NCBI GenBank assembly: GCA_009911065.1
Contig: QXWR01000022.1
Span: 21,709 to 85,708 of the forward strand
Source: Clostridiaceae bacterium
GTDB taxonomy: Bacteria > Bacillota > Clostridia > Lachnospirales > Lachnospiraceae
Length of the DNA stretch: 64,000 bases
Reading direction: 5' to 3'
Part shown: piece by piece, positions 40,453 to 49,918 of the stretch
Layout of the letters: each line of letters opens with the position of its first letter
Numbering within the stretch: position 1 is the stretch's first letter
Translations under genes and position numbers: made by a program
The notes under the pieces: generated by a model
Told to the model about the DNA's origin: nothing
Database searches by the model: none
The model's input: the letters and a program-made list of their open reading frames with translations, nothing else

Positions 40453-41211
40453 ATGGAACAAATCCGTTTGAATAAATATTTAAGTCAGCAGGGAATCTGT
40501 TCCCGCAGGGAGGCGGACCGAAGGATAGAGGCAGGAGAAGTGACGGTTGACGGAAGGATTGCCACAATGGGGGAAAAGATTACTGGGAAGGAACAGATCT
40601 GCTATTGTGGGAAGCCAGTAAAGGGTCCGGATGGAAAAACTTTTCCAGAGCCAGTTCTGCTGGTGGTCTATAAGCCTTGCGGCGTTGTTTGTACCGCTTC
40701 CCACAAAGACCGGGCGCCGAATGTGGTGGATATGGTAGGATACTCCACCCGGATTTATCCGGTGGGAAGGCTGGACAAGGATTCCGAAGGGCTGCTTCTT
40801 ATGACCAACCAGGGAGATCTGGCCAACAAAATCATTCATGCAGGAAACCTTCACGAGAAAGAATATCTGGTGACAGTGGATCGGCCCTTTACCAAGGATT
40901 TTATCCGGAATATGGGACAAGGCGTGGAGTTAAAAGATTTGGGAGAGAGAACCCGGCCCTGCACCGTAGAGCCTTGGGGAGAGCGGACGTTTCGGATTGT
41001 CCTCACCCAGGGACTGAACCGGCAGATTCGCCGGATGTGCGAGACATTGGGATTTTCTGTGGTTTCTTTAAAACGAGTCCGCATTATGAATATCGGATTG
41101 GGAAAACTAAAACCAGGAGATTATCGCACAGCTACGCCAGAAGAGTTAAATCTTCTTTGGGAGAGCCTTAAACAGGACAAAAGCAAATCTGGAACAAAGG
41201 ATTTATTATAG
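40453..41211 (+). CDS. RNA pseudouridine synthase, RsuA/RluF family
   Basis: 252 residues from ATG 40453 (MEQIRLNKYLSQQGICSRREADR); an ATG four codons upstream is also possible. S4 domain 1-60, catalytic Asp in GRLDKDSEGLLLMTNQGDL, and C-terminal RQIRRMCETLGFSVVSLKRVRI. Closest in motifs to RluF (23S) but the site is not certain. Confidence 0.9.
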   Translation: MEQIRLNKYLSQQGICSRREADRRIEAGEVTVDGRIATMGEKITGKEQICYCGKPVKGPDGKTFPEPVLLVVYKPCGVVCTASHKDRAPNVVDMVGYSTRIYPVGRLDKDSEGLLLMTNQGDLANKIIHAGNLHEKEYLVTVDRPFTKDFIRNMGQGVELKDLGERTRPCTVEPWGERTFRIVLTQGLNRQIRRMCETLGFSVVSLKRVRIMNIGLGKLKPGDYRTATPEELNLLWESLKQDKSKSGTKDLL

Positions 41212-41247
41212 CAGAAATAGAAAGAAAACATTTTAGGAGCAAAGAAA

Positions 41248-43233
41248 ATGGAGTCAAAAAGAGAAGATGCCATAAAGCGAATGAAAGAGCTGACCGCCGT
41301 TCTTTTACCAGCGGCAAGGGCCTATTACCAGGAAAACCGGGAGATTATGAGCAACCGGGAGTATGACCAGCTCTATGACGAGTTGGCCGGATTGGAGCGA
41401 GATACAGGGGTAGTGCTGGCCGGAAGTCCCACCCAGAAGGTTGGGTATGAGGTTTTAAGTGAGCTGCCAAAGGAGGCTCATGAGTCCCCCATGTTGTCTC
41501 TGGACAAAACAAAGGAAGTGACAGCTTTGCAGGACTGGCTTGGAGAACAGACCGGAATTTTGTCCTGGAAGTTAGACGGTCTTACGATTGTTTTGACCTA
41601 TGAGGGCGGAGAGCTGGTGAAGGCAGTGACCAGAGGCAACGGAGAGATTGGGGAGGTGATTACTACCAATGCAAAGGTATTTGCCAATGTGCCTCTTAAA
41701 ATTGCCTATGAAGGACAGCTGATTCTTCGGGGAGAGGCTGTAATTAAGTACTCGGATTTTGAGAAAATTAACGAAGAAATCGACGATGTGGATGCCAGAT
41801 ACAAAAATCCCCGGAATCTTTGCAGCGGTTCTGTGCGTCAGCTGAATAATGAGATTACGGCCAGAAGAAATGTGAATTTTCAGGCATTTATGCTGGTAAA
41901 GGCAGATGGGGTGGATTTTCATAATTCTCGAAAGGCCCAGCTTGAATGGCTTTTGATGCAGGGATTTGACGTGGTGGAATTTGAATCCGTGAACAAAGAG
42001 AGCCTTCCTGGAGGGGTGGAGTCATTTTCCGAAAAAGTTTCTTCCTGCGATTTTCCTTCTGATGGACTGGTGCTTTTGATGGATGACATAGCCTACGGAG
42101 AGTCTCTTGGAAGGACTGCCAAATTTCCCCGCAATTCCATTGCTTTTAAATGGGCAGATGAGGTTCGGGAAACCAGATTGACAAAAATTGAGTGGAGCGC
42201 ATCCCGGACCGGACTGATCAATCCGGTGGCAATTTTTGAACCTGTGGAACTGGAAGGAACTACTGTGAGCCGTGCCAGTGTCCATAACATCAGCATTATG
42301 GAGGAGTTAGAGCTGGGAGAAGGAGATACCATAACCGTCTATAAGGCCAACATGATCATTCCTCAGATTGCGGAAAATCTGACCCGAAGCAGGAAGATTC
42401 AGATACCGGAAAACTGCCCGGTCTGCGGGGGTGAGACGGAGATTCGCCAAATCAATGATGTGCGGTCTCTTTACTGCACCAATCCAGACTGTCAGGCGAA
42501 AAAGATCAAAAGTTTTGCACTGCTGGCAAGCCGGGATGCATTGAATATTGACGGATTGTCAGAAGCTACTTTGGAGAAATTTATTGCAGCTGGATTTATT
42601 CACAGGTATGCAGATCTTTTTCATCTGGACCGTTATAAGGAAGAGATTGTGTCCATGGAAGGATTTGGGAAACGGTCTTATGAGAATCTTATGGCAGCAG
42701 TGAAAACTGCCTCTAACACTACGCTGCCTCGACTGATTTATGGATTGGGAATCACTGGAATCGGCCTTGCCAATGCAAAAATGCTGTGTCGCTCATTCCA
42801 CTGGGATTTTGCAGCCATGGAGAATGCCAAAAAAGAGGAGCTGATTGAGGTGGATGGCATTGGGGAGGTTCTAGCAGAAGGCTGGGTCAGCTACTTTACT
42901 TTGGAGGATAATCGAAGTCAGGTGGAGGAGCTGATTGAGGAACTGACCATAGAAGCAGAGCCAGAGAGTCAGGAAGATGGGATTTTTGCCGGAAAGGTGT
43001 TTGTGATTACTGGTTCCGTGGAGCATTTTGCCAACCGGAAGGCTCTGCAGGCTGAGATTGAAAAGCGGGGCGGAAAAGCAAGCAGTTCTGTGACTTCCAA
43101 AACCAGCTATCTGATTAACAATGATGTCACATCCAACTCGTCTAAGAATAAGAAAGCAAAAGAACTGGGGATTCCGATTCTTTCGGAAAAGGATTTTCTG
43201 GAATTGCTGGGAGGAAATGAGAATGCCGATTAA
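41248..43233 (+). CDS. ligA: NAD-dependent DNA ligase
   Basis: 661 residues. Adenylated Lys108 in SWKLDGLTIVL (usual motif K-x-D-G), OB fold, four-Cys zinc finger (CPVCGG ... YCTNPDCQAK), helix-hairpin-helix region, and BRCT from about 580. Seals nicks in replication and repair. Its 3' end overlaps metA by 11 bp. Confidence 0.95.
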   Translation: MESKREDAIKRMKELTAVLLPAARAYYQENREIMSNREYDQLYDELAGLERDTGVVLAGSPTQKVGYEVLSELPKEAHESPMLSLDKTKEVTALQDWLGEQTGILSWKLDGLTIVLTYEGGELVKAVTRGNGEIGEVITTNAKVFANVPLKIAYEGQLILRGEAVIKYSDFEKINEEIDDVDARYKNPRNLCSGSVRQLNNEITARRNVNFQAFMLVKADGVDFHNSRKAQLEWLLMQGFDVVEFESVNKESLPGGVESFSEKVSSCDFPSDGLVLLMDDIAYGESLGRTAKFPRNSIAFKWADEVRETRLTKIEWSASRTGLINPVAIFEPVELEGTTVSRASVHNISIMEELELGEGDTITVYKANMIIPQIAENLTRSRKIQIPENCPVCGGETEIRQINDVRSLYCTNPDCQAKKIKSFALLASRDALNIDGLSEATLEKFIAAGFIHRYADLFHLDRYKEEIVSMEGFGKRSYENLMAAVKTASNTTLPRLIYGLGITGIGLANAKMLCRSFHWDFAAMENAKKEELIEVDGIGEVLAEGWVSYFTLEDNRSQVEELIEELTIEAEPESQEDGIFAGKVFVITGSVEHFANRKALQAEIEKRGGKASSSVTSKTSYLINNDVTSNSSKNKKAKELGIPILSEKDFLELLGGNENAD

Positions 43234-44137
43234 AGTACAGAATGATTTGCCTGCAAGGGTGGTTTTAGAGTCGGAAAATATATTTGTGATGGATGAAAAA
43301 CGTGCGTTGAGCCAGGATATCCGGCCTTTGCAGATTTTGATTTTGAATCTGATGCCAGTAAAGGAGGAGACGGAAACCCAGCTTCTTAGAGCTTTGTCCA
43401 ACACTCCTTTACAGGTGGACTGCACTTTTTTGATGTTGGCCACCCATACATCCAAAAATACATCGGCAAGTCATTTGAATAAGTTTTATGTGAATTTTGA
43501 GGACATTTCCCGTCATAAATTTGACGGAATGATCATCACAGGCGCTCCGGTGGAGAATTTGGAATATGAGGAGGTCAATTACTGGGAGGAGTTAAAAGGC
43601 ATTATGGAGTGGTCAAAAAGCCATGTCCATTCTACTTTTTATATTTGCTGGGGAGCACAGGCAGGGCTTTATTACCATTATGGGATTCCCAAATATCAGC
43701 GGGACAAAAAGCTTTCCGGCATATATCGCCATCAGGTGCTTCACCATAAGGTGCCTTTGGTCAGAGGTATGGATGATTATGTGATGGCGCCTCATTCCCG
43801 CTATACGGAAGTAAGACGTCAGGATTTGGAGAAGCATCCGGACTTGAATATTTTGATTGATTCCCAGGAAGCAGGGGTGCTGCTGGTGATGAAGCGGGAT
43901 GGAAGCCAGATTTTTGTGCAGGGACACCCGGAATATGACCGGATGACACTGAACAGTGAGTATCACCGGGATATAAAGAAGGGGCTGTCCCCAGAGGTAC
44001 CCTGCAATTATTATGAGAACAACGATCCGTTTGGAAGACCGGTTTTGAGCTGGCGTAATATGTGCAACACTCTTTATGCCAACTGGCTTAATTATTATGT
44101 TTATCAGACCACGGATTATATTTTGGATGAGGAGTGA
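43223..44137 (+). CDS. metA: Homoserine O-acetyltransferase (MetA type)
   Basis: 304 residues from ATG 43223, inside the ligA end, with GGGAGGAAA upstream. Catalytic Cys142 (YICWGAQAG) and the HPEYD triad region are present. Position 111 is Glu (TGAPVEN), the residue known to select acetyl-CoA; the succinyl enzyme of Escherichia coli has Gly. Starts methionine synthesis from homoserine. No methionine riboswitch is seen since it begins within ligA. Confidence 0.92.
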   Translation: MPIKVQNDLPARVVLESENIFVMDEKRALSQDIRPLQILILNLMPVKEETETQLLRALSNTPLQVDCTFLMLATHTSKNTSASHLNKFYVNFEDISRHKFDGMIITGAPVENLEYEEVNYWEELKGIMEWSKSHVHSTFYICWGAQAGLYYHYGIPKYQRDKKLSGIYRHQVLHHKVPLVRGMDDYVMAPHSRYTEVRRQDLEKHPDLNILIDSQEAGVLLVMKRDGSQIFVQGHPEYDRMTLNSEYHRDIKKGLSPEVPCNYYENNDPFGRPVLSWRNMCNTLYANWLNYYVYQTTDYILDEE

Positions 44138-44161
44138 ATCCGTAACCCTGTGCCAGGTATC

Positions 44162-44190
44162 TTGTAGTTCCTCCTAAAATATGGTATGAT
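44162..44190 (+). promoter_or_regulatory. Promoter of nusB-xse-isp operon
   Basis: TTGTAG (44162-44167), 17-bp spacer, TATGAT (44185-44190). About 140 nt of leader follow before nusB with no gene. Confidence 0.55.
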
Positions 44191-44337
44191 ACCCATGAGT
44201 GAAATGATTTACCAACCGATTCCCATAATTTTTGAGACCGTTTTTATGTGTGTTTGGGAAGCGGACAGACAGGATAGCAGGAGAGGAATGGAAATGGTTA
44301 TGTATAAGGCAGGGCAGAGAATCAAAAGGAGGAAGGC

Positions 44338-44790
44338 ATGACCAGAAGAGAGATGCGGGACCATTGTTTTAAGATGTTGTTTGGAGTGGGATTTTATCCT
44401 GCAGAGGAGACAGCTGTCCAGACAGAGCAGTATTTTTGCTCGCCGGTGGAAGAGGACACAGCCGAGGATGGGACTGTGGAAATTCTGCATCAGGTTGATA
44501 TAAAAGAGCCGGACCGGACATTTTTAACCGGGCGGGTGGAAGCAATGGCAGAGAAAGCTTCCGAATTGGACGAGCGTCTCAACGCGGTGGCTAAGGGCTG
44601 GAGAACACGGCGTATGGGAAGGGTGGAGCTGGCGATTCTGCGGCAGGCTCTCTATGAGATGCTCTATGACAGTGAAGTGCCTGAGAAGGTGGCCATCAAT
44701 GAGGCGGTGGAACTGGCAAAAAAATACGGCGGAAAGGATTCGCCGGCTTTTATAAATGGAATTTTGGCAAAACTGGTGACAGCGGAGTAA
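44338..44790 (+). CDS. nusB: Transcription antitermination factor NusB
   Basis: 150 residues, all-helical. TRREMRDHCFKMLF start and C-terminal VPEKVAINEAVELAKKYGGKDSPAFINGILAKL are diagnostic. With S10 it binds boxA in rRNA leaders. First gene of an operon that continues with xseA two bases on. Confidence 0.95.
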   Translation: MTRREMRDHCFKMLFGVGFYPAEETAVQTEQYFCSPVEEDTAEDGTVEILHQVDIKEPDRTFLTGRVEAMAEKASELDERLNAVAKGWRTRRMGRVELAILRQALYEMLYDSEVPEKVAINEAVELAKKYGGKDSPAFINGILAKLVTAE

Positions 44791-44791
44791 T

Positions 44792-45997
44792 ATGGCAAGT
44801 ATTTATTCGGTTTCTCAGGTAAATTCTTATATTAAGAATATGTTTGTTCAGGATTTTGCTCTCAGCCGGATTTCAGTGAGGGGAGAGGTTTCTAACTGTA
44901 AGTACCACACTTCTGGCCATGTATATTTTACCCTGAAAGATAAGGGCGGCACACTGGCCGCAGTGATGTTTGCAGGTCAGCGCCGGACTGGTCTGCGCTT
45001 TCAGATGCAGGAAGGGCAGCAGGTGGTGGTCACTGGAACGGTGGATGTATATGAGCGGGACGGAAAGTATCAGCTCTATGCAAAGAAGATTGAACCGGAC
45101 GGTTTGGGAAGCCTTTTTGAACGGTTTTTGCAGCTGCGGAATGAGCTGGATGATATGGGGATGTTTGCTCCGGAGTACAAGCAGCCGATTCCCAAATATG
45201 CCTTTCGGGTGGGAGTGGTGACGGCTGCCACTGGAGCTGCCATTCGGGATATTATGAATATTACTGCCAGACGGAATCCTTATGTGCAGCTGGTGTTGTA
45301 TCCGGCGCTCGTCCAGGGAGACGGGGCGGCGGCCAGCATTGAGGCAGGGATTCAAACGTTGGATGCTATGGGGCTTGACGTGCTGATTGTGGGCAGAGGC
45401 GGAGGTTCTATTGAGGATTTGTGGGCATTTAACGAAGAGTCTGTGGCGCGGGCGATTTTTAATTGTCAGACGCCGATTATTTCTGCTGTGGGACATGAGA
45501 CGGATGTGACCATTGCCGATTATGTGGCAGATCTGCGGGCGCCTACCCCGTCAGCGGCAGCTGAGCTGGCAGTGTTTGACTACCGCCAGTTTGAAGAACA
45601 AAGGGAAATATACAAAAAAGCCATCACCCGCGCCATGGAGCGCAAGATGGAACGCCGCCGGTATTTGATGGAACAGTTTCGTCTAAGACTGGGGTTTCAT
45701 GACCCAATGAGGCAAATCCATGATAAGCGGCAGCATCTTGCGACTGTGTGGGACCGGATGGAGGATGTGATGACCCGGCGTCTTCAGGACCGGAAACATA
45801 CCCTTGCTTTATTGGGAGGCCGTCTTCATGGCTTGTCTCCTTTGGCAAAAATCTCCAATGGATTTGGTTTTGTGACCGACCAAAATGGACGAAAGCTGGA
45901 AAGCATAAAACAGGTGGAGCCAGGAGACCAGATTTCGGTGCAAATCTCGGACGGGAGATTGACAGCGCAGGTGGTGGAAGCACATAGTTTTCAATAA
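44792..45997 (+). CDS. xseA: Exodeoxyribonuclease VII large subunit
   Basis: 401 residues. N-terminal OB fold (VRGEVSNCKYHTSGHVYFTL) and catalytic core GRGGGSIEDLWAFNEE and SAVGHETDVTIADYVAD. With XseB degrades single-stranded DNA. Begins one base after nusB. Confidence 0.96.
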   Translation: MASIYSVSQVNSYIKNMFVQDFALSRISVRGEVSNCKYHTSGHVYFTLKDKGGTLAAVMFAGQRRTGLRFQMQEGQQVVVTGTVDVYERDGKYQLYAKKIEPDGLGSLFERFLQLRNELDDMGMFAPEYKQPIPKYAFRVGVVTAATGAAIRDIMNITARRNPYVQLVLYPALVQGDGAAASIEAGIQTLDAMGLDVLIVGRGGGSIEDLWAFNEESVARAIFNCQTPIISAVGHETDVTIADYVADLRAPTPSAAAELAVFDYRQFEEQREIYKKAITRAMERKMERRRYLMEQFRLRLGFHDPMRQIHDKRQHLATVWDRMEDVMTRRLQDRKHTLALLGGRLHGLSPLAKISNGFGFVTDQNGRKLESIKQVEPGDQISVQISDGRLTAQVVEAHSFQ

Positions 45998-46058
45998 ACG
46001 GAATCATTCTTTTGAAAAAAATGGAATGAATAGCAGGCCCATGAGGAAAGAAGGGAAA

Positions 46059-46286
46059 ATGGAAAAGTCGATTGAACAGATTTTTACGGAGCTGGACGGA
46101 CTTCTGGAAAAGCTGGAAGCGCCGGATACTTCCCTGGAGGATTCTTTTCATTTTTATGAAGCAGGGATGAAGCTGGTTCGGGCATGTGGAGAAAAGATTG
46201 ACCAGGTAGAAAAAAAGATGATTGTACTGCAGGGAGGTGAAGTGGAGGATGACCATACACAAGAGGCTGGAGGAGAGAACCTGTGA
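46059..46286 (+). CDS. xseB: Exodeoxyribonuclease VII small subunit
   Basis: 75 residues from ATG 46059 (MEKSIEQIFTELDGLLEKLE). Two-helix coiled-coil pattern with SLEDSFHFYEAGMKLVR. Overlaps ispA by 38 bp. Confidence 0.93.
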   Translation: MEKSIEQIFTELDGLLEKLEAPDTSLEDSFHFYEAGMKLVRACGEKIDQVEKKMIVLQGGEVEDDHTQEAGGENL

Positions 46287-47136
46287 AGTGGAGGCTGTGA
46301 TTGAGCAGTATCTTCCAGAGGAAACCGGCCATCAAAAGACGATTCTTGAGGCGATGAATTACAGTGTCCGGGCAGGTGGAAAAAGACTGCGCCCTATGTT
46401 GATGGAGGAGACCTATCGGCTGTTTGGCGGACAGGGCCAAGAGATTGAGCCGTTTATGGCTGCCATAGAGATGATTCACACATCATCACTGATTCATGAC
46501 GACTTGCCTTGCATGGATAATGACCAGCTGCGCCGGGGAATGCCTACTGTGTGGGTAAAGTATGGATATGATATGGCGGTTCTGGCTGGAGACGCTTTGC
46601 TGATCTATGCGGTGGAGACCGGGATAAAGGCATGTACCATGACTAGGGATGGGAATAAAGTGGCCCGGGCAGTTGGGATTTTGGCGGAAAAGACCGGTAT
46701 TTACGGGATGATTGGCGGGCAGGTGGTGGACGTGCAGCTGACAAATCAGCCGATTTCACGGGAAAAGCTTGATTTTATTTACAGGCTGAAGACCGGGGCG
46801 CTTTTGGAGGCGGCTATGATGATTGGGGCATTGCTTGGGGGAGCCAGTGAGAACGAACTTGGGCAGGTGGAGCGCATGGCCTCCCTGATTGGAATTGCTT
46901 TTCAGATTCAGGATGATATTTTAGATGTGACGGCTACTACAGAACAGCTGGGGAAACCTGTGGGCAGTGATGAAAAGAATCAAAAAACCACTTATGTAAC
47001 ACTGGAAGGTATTGAGAAGGCCAAAGAGGATGTGGCGCGGATTTCGGCAGAAGCCATTGAAATACTTCACAGCCTTCCAGGAGAGAATCTGTTTTTGGAG
47101 GAATTGATCCGAATCCTGATTACCAGAGAAAAATAG
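46249..47136 (+). CDS. ispA: Polyprenyl synthetase, farnesyl diphosphate synthase type
   Basis: 295 residues from ATG 46249; GGGAGG lies at 46232-46237. First aspartate-rich motif DDLPCMDND after SLIH, second motif QDDILD, and GGQVVDVQ between. Condenses IPP with allylic diphosphates. Followed 14 bp later by dxs, so prenyl precursors are made and used from one operon. Confidence 0.94.
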   Translation: MTIHKRLEERTCEVEAVIEQYLPEETGHQKTILEAMNYSVRAGGKRLRPMLMEETYRLFGGQGQEIEPFMAAIEMIHTSSLIHDDLPCMDNDQLRRGMPTVWVKYGYDMAVLAGDALLIYAVETGIKACTMTRDGNKVARAVGILAEKTGIYGMIGGQVVDVQLTNQPISREKLDFIYRLKTGALLEAAMMIGALLGGASENELGQVERMASLIGIAFQIQDDILDVTATTEQLGKPVGSDEKNQKTTYVTLEGIEKAKEDVARISAEAIEILHSLPGENLFLEELIRILITREK

Positions 47137-47150
47137 AGGAGCGATTGCTT

Positions 47151-49034
47151 ATGCTGCTGGAACAGATAAAAGAACCTCAGGATATCAAAAGTCTGGATAC
47201 AGAAGAATTGAAGCAGCTGGCAGAGGAGATCCGTTGTTTTCTGATTGAAAAGACCAGTGTCAACGGAGGCCATCTGGCATCTAACCTGGGAGTGGTGGAG
47301 CTGACCATTGCATTGTATCTGGCATTTGATCTGCCAAAGGACAAGGTGATATGGGATGTGGGACATCAGTCCTACACTCATAAGATTTTAAGCGGCCGGA
47401 GAGAGTTGTTTGACGAGCTTCGCAAGTACGGAGGTTTAAGCGGTTTCCCAAAAAGAAAAGAGAGTCCTTACGATGCCTTTGACACAGGTCACAGTTCCAC
47501 TTCCATTTCTGCTGGTTTGGGAATGGCTTTGGGGCGGGATCTTAAGGGAGAGGATTATGGGGTGGTGTCTGTCATTGGAGACGGGGCGCTGACCGGAGGA
47601 ATGGCTTATGAAGCGTTAAACAATGCGGCGCGGATAAAAAACAATTTTATCATTGTATTAAATGACAACAATATGTCCATTTCCGAAAATGTAGGAGGCA
47701 TGTCCAAATATCTCAATGGACTTCGCTCCGGGACCGGATACAATCAGCTGAAAAAAGATGTGTCTGCCGCTCTTATGAAAATTCCGGTGATTGGAGAGGG
47801 ACTGGTGGACAAAATCAGCCGCACGAAAAACAGCATTAAACAGCTGGTGATTCCTGGGATGCTGTTTGAAAACATGGGGATTACTTATCTTGGTCCTGTG
47901 GACGGACATAATGTGCGGGCGATGGTAAAGGTTTTCCGGGAGGCGCGGAAAATGGACCATGCGGTTCTTGTACATGTGAACACGAAAAAGGGCAAAGGAT
48001 ATCCTCCGGCGGAGAAAAATCCCGAACGGTTTCATGGAGTGGAGCCTTTTGATCCTTTGACAGGAAAACCGCTGAAAAAGAAGATTTATCCCGGCTACAC
48101 AGATGTATTTTCCAAGGAATTATGTCGTCTGGCAGAGAAGAATCCAAAGATTGTGGCCATTACTGCCGCCATGCCGGATGGCACTGGGCTAAAGGTTTTT
48201 TCCAGACAGTATCCAGAGCGGTTTTTTGATGTGGGAATTGCAGAGCAACATGGAGTGACTTCTGCTGCAGGTATGGCGGCTGCGGGTTTAAAGCCAGTCG
48301 TGGCAGTGTATTCTTCTTTTCTGCAAAGAGGCTTTGACCAGATTCTCCATGATGTCTGTATCCAGAATCTTCCGGTTGTGTTTGTGCTGGACCGGGCCGG
48401 ATTGGTGGGAAGCGACGGGGAGACTCATCAGGGGATTTTTGATTTGTCTTATTTGACAGCCATTCCCAATATGAGCGTGATGGCGCCGAAAAATTTGTGG
48501 GAACTGCGGCGGGAGCTGGAATTTGCCTTAAATCATTTTGACCGGCCCATTGCCATTCGCTATCCCAGAGGACAGGCTTACCGGGGCCTAAAAGAATTTG
48601 ACTCTCCCATAGAATATGGAAAAGGGGAGATTCTTTACGGGGGAAAGGACATTGCTTTGCTGGCAGTGGGAAGTATGGTCAGCACAGCGGAGCATGTGCG
48701 GGACAAGCTAAAAGAAGAAGGAATCCAATGCACTTTGGCCAACGGGCGGTTTATAAAACCTGTAGATGAGGATTTGGTGAGGATTCTGGCACAGACCCAT
48801 GATTTGATTGTTACATTGGAGGAAAATGTTTTAAAGGGCGGTTTTGGACTTGAAGTTACGGCTTTTGTCCATAAGAATTATCCCCATGTAAAGGTGTTGA
48901 ATATTGCTTTGCCGGATGCTTATGTGGAGCATGGAAATGTGTCTCTTTTGCGGGAAAGTTTGGGAATTGACAGTGACTCGGTGATTCGGGCCATAAGGAA
49001 GTTTTATCTGTGCAAAAAGGAAAATGATGGATGA
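47151..49034 (+). CDS. dxs: 1-deoxy-D-xylulose-5-phosphate synthase
   Basis: 627 residues from ATG 47151 (AGAGGAG nine bases upstream); a TTG two codons earlier is too close. TPP site GDGALTGGMAYEALNNA, DVGHQSYTHKILSGR, and catalytic Glu in GIAEQHGVTSAAG. First step of the MEP isoprenoid pathway. Confidence 0.96.
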   Translation: MLLEQIKEPQDIKSLDTEELKQLAEEIRCFLIEKTSVNGGHLASNLGVVELTIALYLAFDLPKDKVIWDVGHQSYTHKILSGRRELFDELRKYGGLSGFPKRKESPYDAFDTGHSSTSISAGLGMALGRDLKGEDYGVVSVIGDGALTGGMAYEALNNAARIKNNFIIVLNDNNMSISENVGGMSKYLNGLRSGTGYNQLKKDVSAALMKIPVIGEGLVDKISRTKNSIKQLVIPGMLFENMGITYLGPVDGHNVRAMVKVFREARKMDHAVLVHVNTKKGKGYPPAEKNPERFHGVEPFDPLTGKPLKKKIYPGYTDVFSKELCRLAEKNPKIVAITAAMPDGTGLKVFSRQYPERFFDVGIAEQHGVTSAAGMAAAGLKPVVAVYSSFLQRGFDQILHDVCIQNLPVVFVLDRAGLVGSDGETHQGIFDLSYLTAIPNMSVMAPKNLWELRRELEFALNHFDRPIAIRYPRGQAYRGLKEFDSPIEYGKGEILYGGKDIALLAVGSMVSTAEHVRDKLKEEGIQCTLANGRFIKPVDEDLVRILAQTHDLIVTLEENVLKGGFGLEVTAFVHKNYPHVKVLNIALPDAYVEHGNVSLLRESLGIDSDSVIRAIRKFYLCKKENDG

Positions 49035-49056
49035 GTGGAGAGATTGAGGGCATGGT

Positions 49057-49887
49057 ATGAAGGAGCGGTTGGACCTGCTTTTGGTAAGCCGGGGGCTTGC
49101 TTTGTCACGGGAGAAGGCAAAGGCAGTGATTATGTCTGGAATTGTGTATGTGAACGGGCAGAAGGAGGATAAGCCGGGGAGCGTTTTTGAGGTAACTGCA
49201 GTTGTGGAAGTCCGGGGGACAGCATTAAAGTATGTAAGCCGGGGAGGGCTGAAGTTGGAGAAAGCCATGGAGTGCTTTGGTGTTTCTCTGGATGGTAAAA
49301 TCTGTATGGATGTGGGAGCTTCCACCGGTGGATTTACAGATTGTATGCTTCAAAATGGGGCGGTAAAGGTTTATTCCATTGATGTGGGTCACGGACAGCT
49401 GGACTGGAAGCTTAGGAATGATGAGCGGGTGATCTGTATGGAGCGGACCAATATACGATACGTGACGCCAGAAGATATTCCAGATGCCATAGAATTTGCT
49501 TCGATTGATGTGTCATTTATTTCCCTTGCCAAGGTGCTGGGACCTGTGCAGAAGCTGCTGGCTCCAAGAGCCCATGTGGCGGCTTTGATCAAACCTCAGT
49601 TTGAAGCCGGAAGAGAAAAGGTGGGGAAAAAAGGGGTGGTCCGGGAGAAAAGCACCCATCTGGAAGTGATTGAACGTGTAATGGAGACTGCTCTTTGTAT
49701 GGGATTTGACATTCTGAATCTGGAATATTCTCCCATCCGGGGACCAGAGGGAAATATTGAATATCTGGTACATCTGCACAACCACAGGGAAACCGATGAT
49801 TTCGGATTGGAGAGGGCAGCACACAATCTTGTGGAGAATCCAGCAGGGATTGTGGATGCGGCCCACGAAAGCCTTTGCAGAGTGTGA
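49057..49887 (+). CDS. tlyA: TlyA family rRNA 2'-O-methyltransferase / hemolysin-like
   Basis: 276 residues. N-terminal S4 domain (RLDLLLVSRGLALSREKAK), SAM motif CMDVGASTGGFTDCML, and FtsJ-like KPQFEAGREKVGKKGVV. In Mycobacterium TlyA methylates 16S and 23S rRNA; here the target is inferred. Lies between dxs and nadK as in many Clostridia. Confidence 0.92.
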   Translation: MKERLDLLLVSRGLALSREKAKAVIMSGIVYVNGQKEDKPGSVFEVTAVVEVRGTALKYVSRGGLKLEKAMECFGVSLDGKICMDVGASTGGFTDCMLQNGAVKVYSIDVGHGQLDWKLRNDERVICMERTNIRYVTPEDIPDAIEFASIDVSFISLAKVLGPVQKLLAPRAHVAALIKPQFEAGREKVGKKGVVREKSTHLEVIERVMETALCMGFDILNLEYSPIRGPEGNIEYLVHLHNHRETDDFGLERAAHNLVENPAGIVDAAHESLCRV

Positions 49888-49918
49888 CGGATTGCCAGAA
49901 GGAAAGTGAGAGAAGTTT

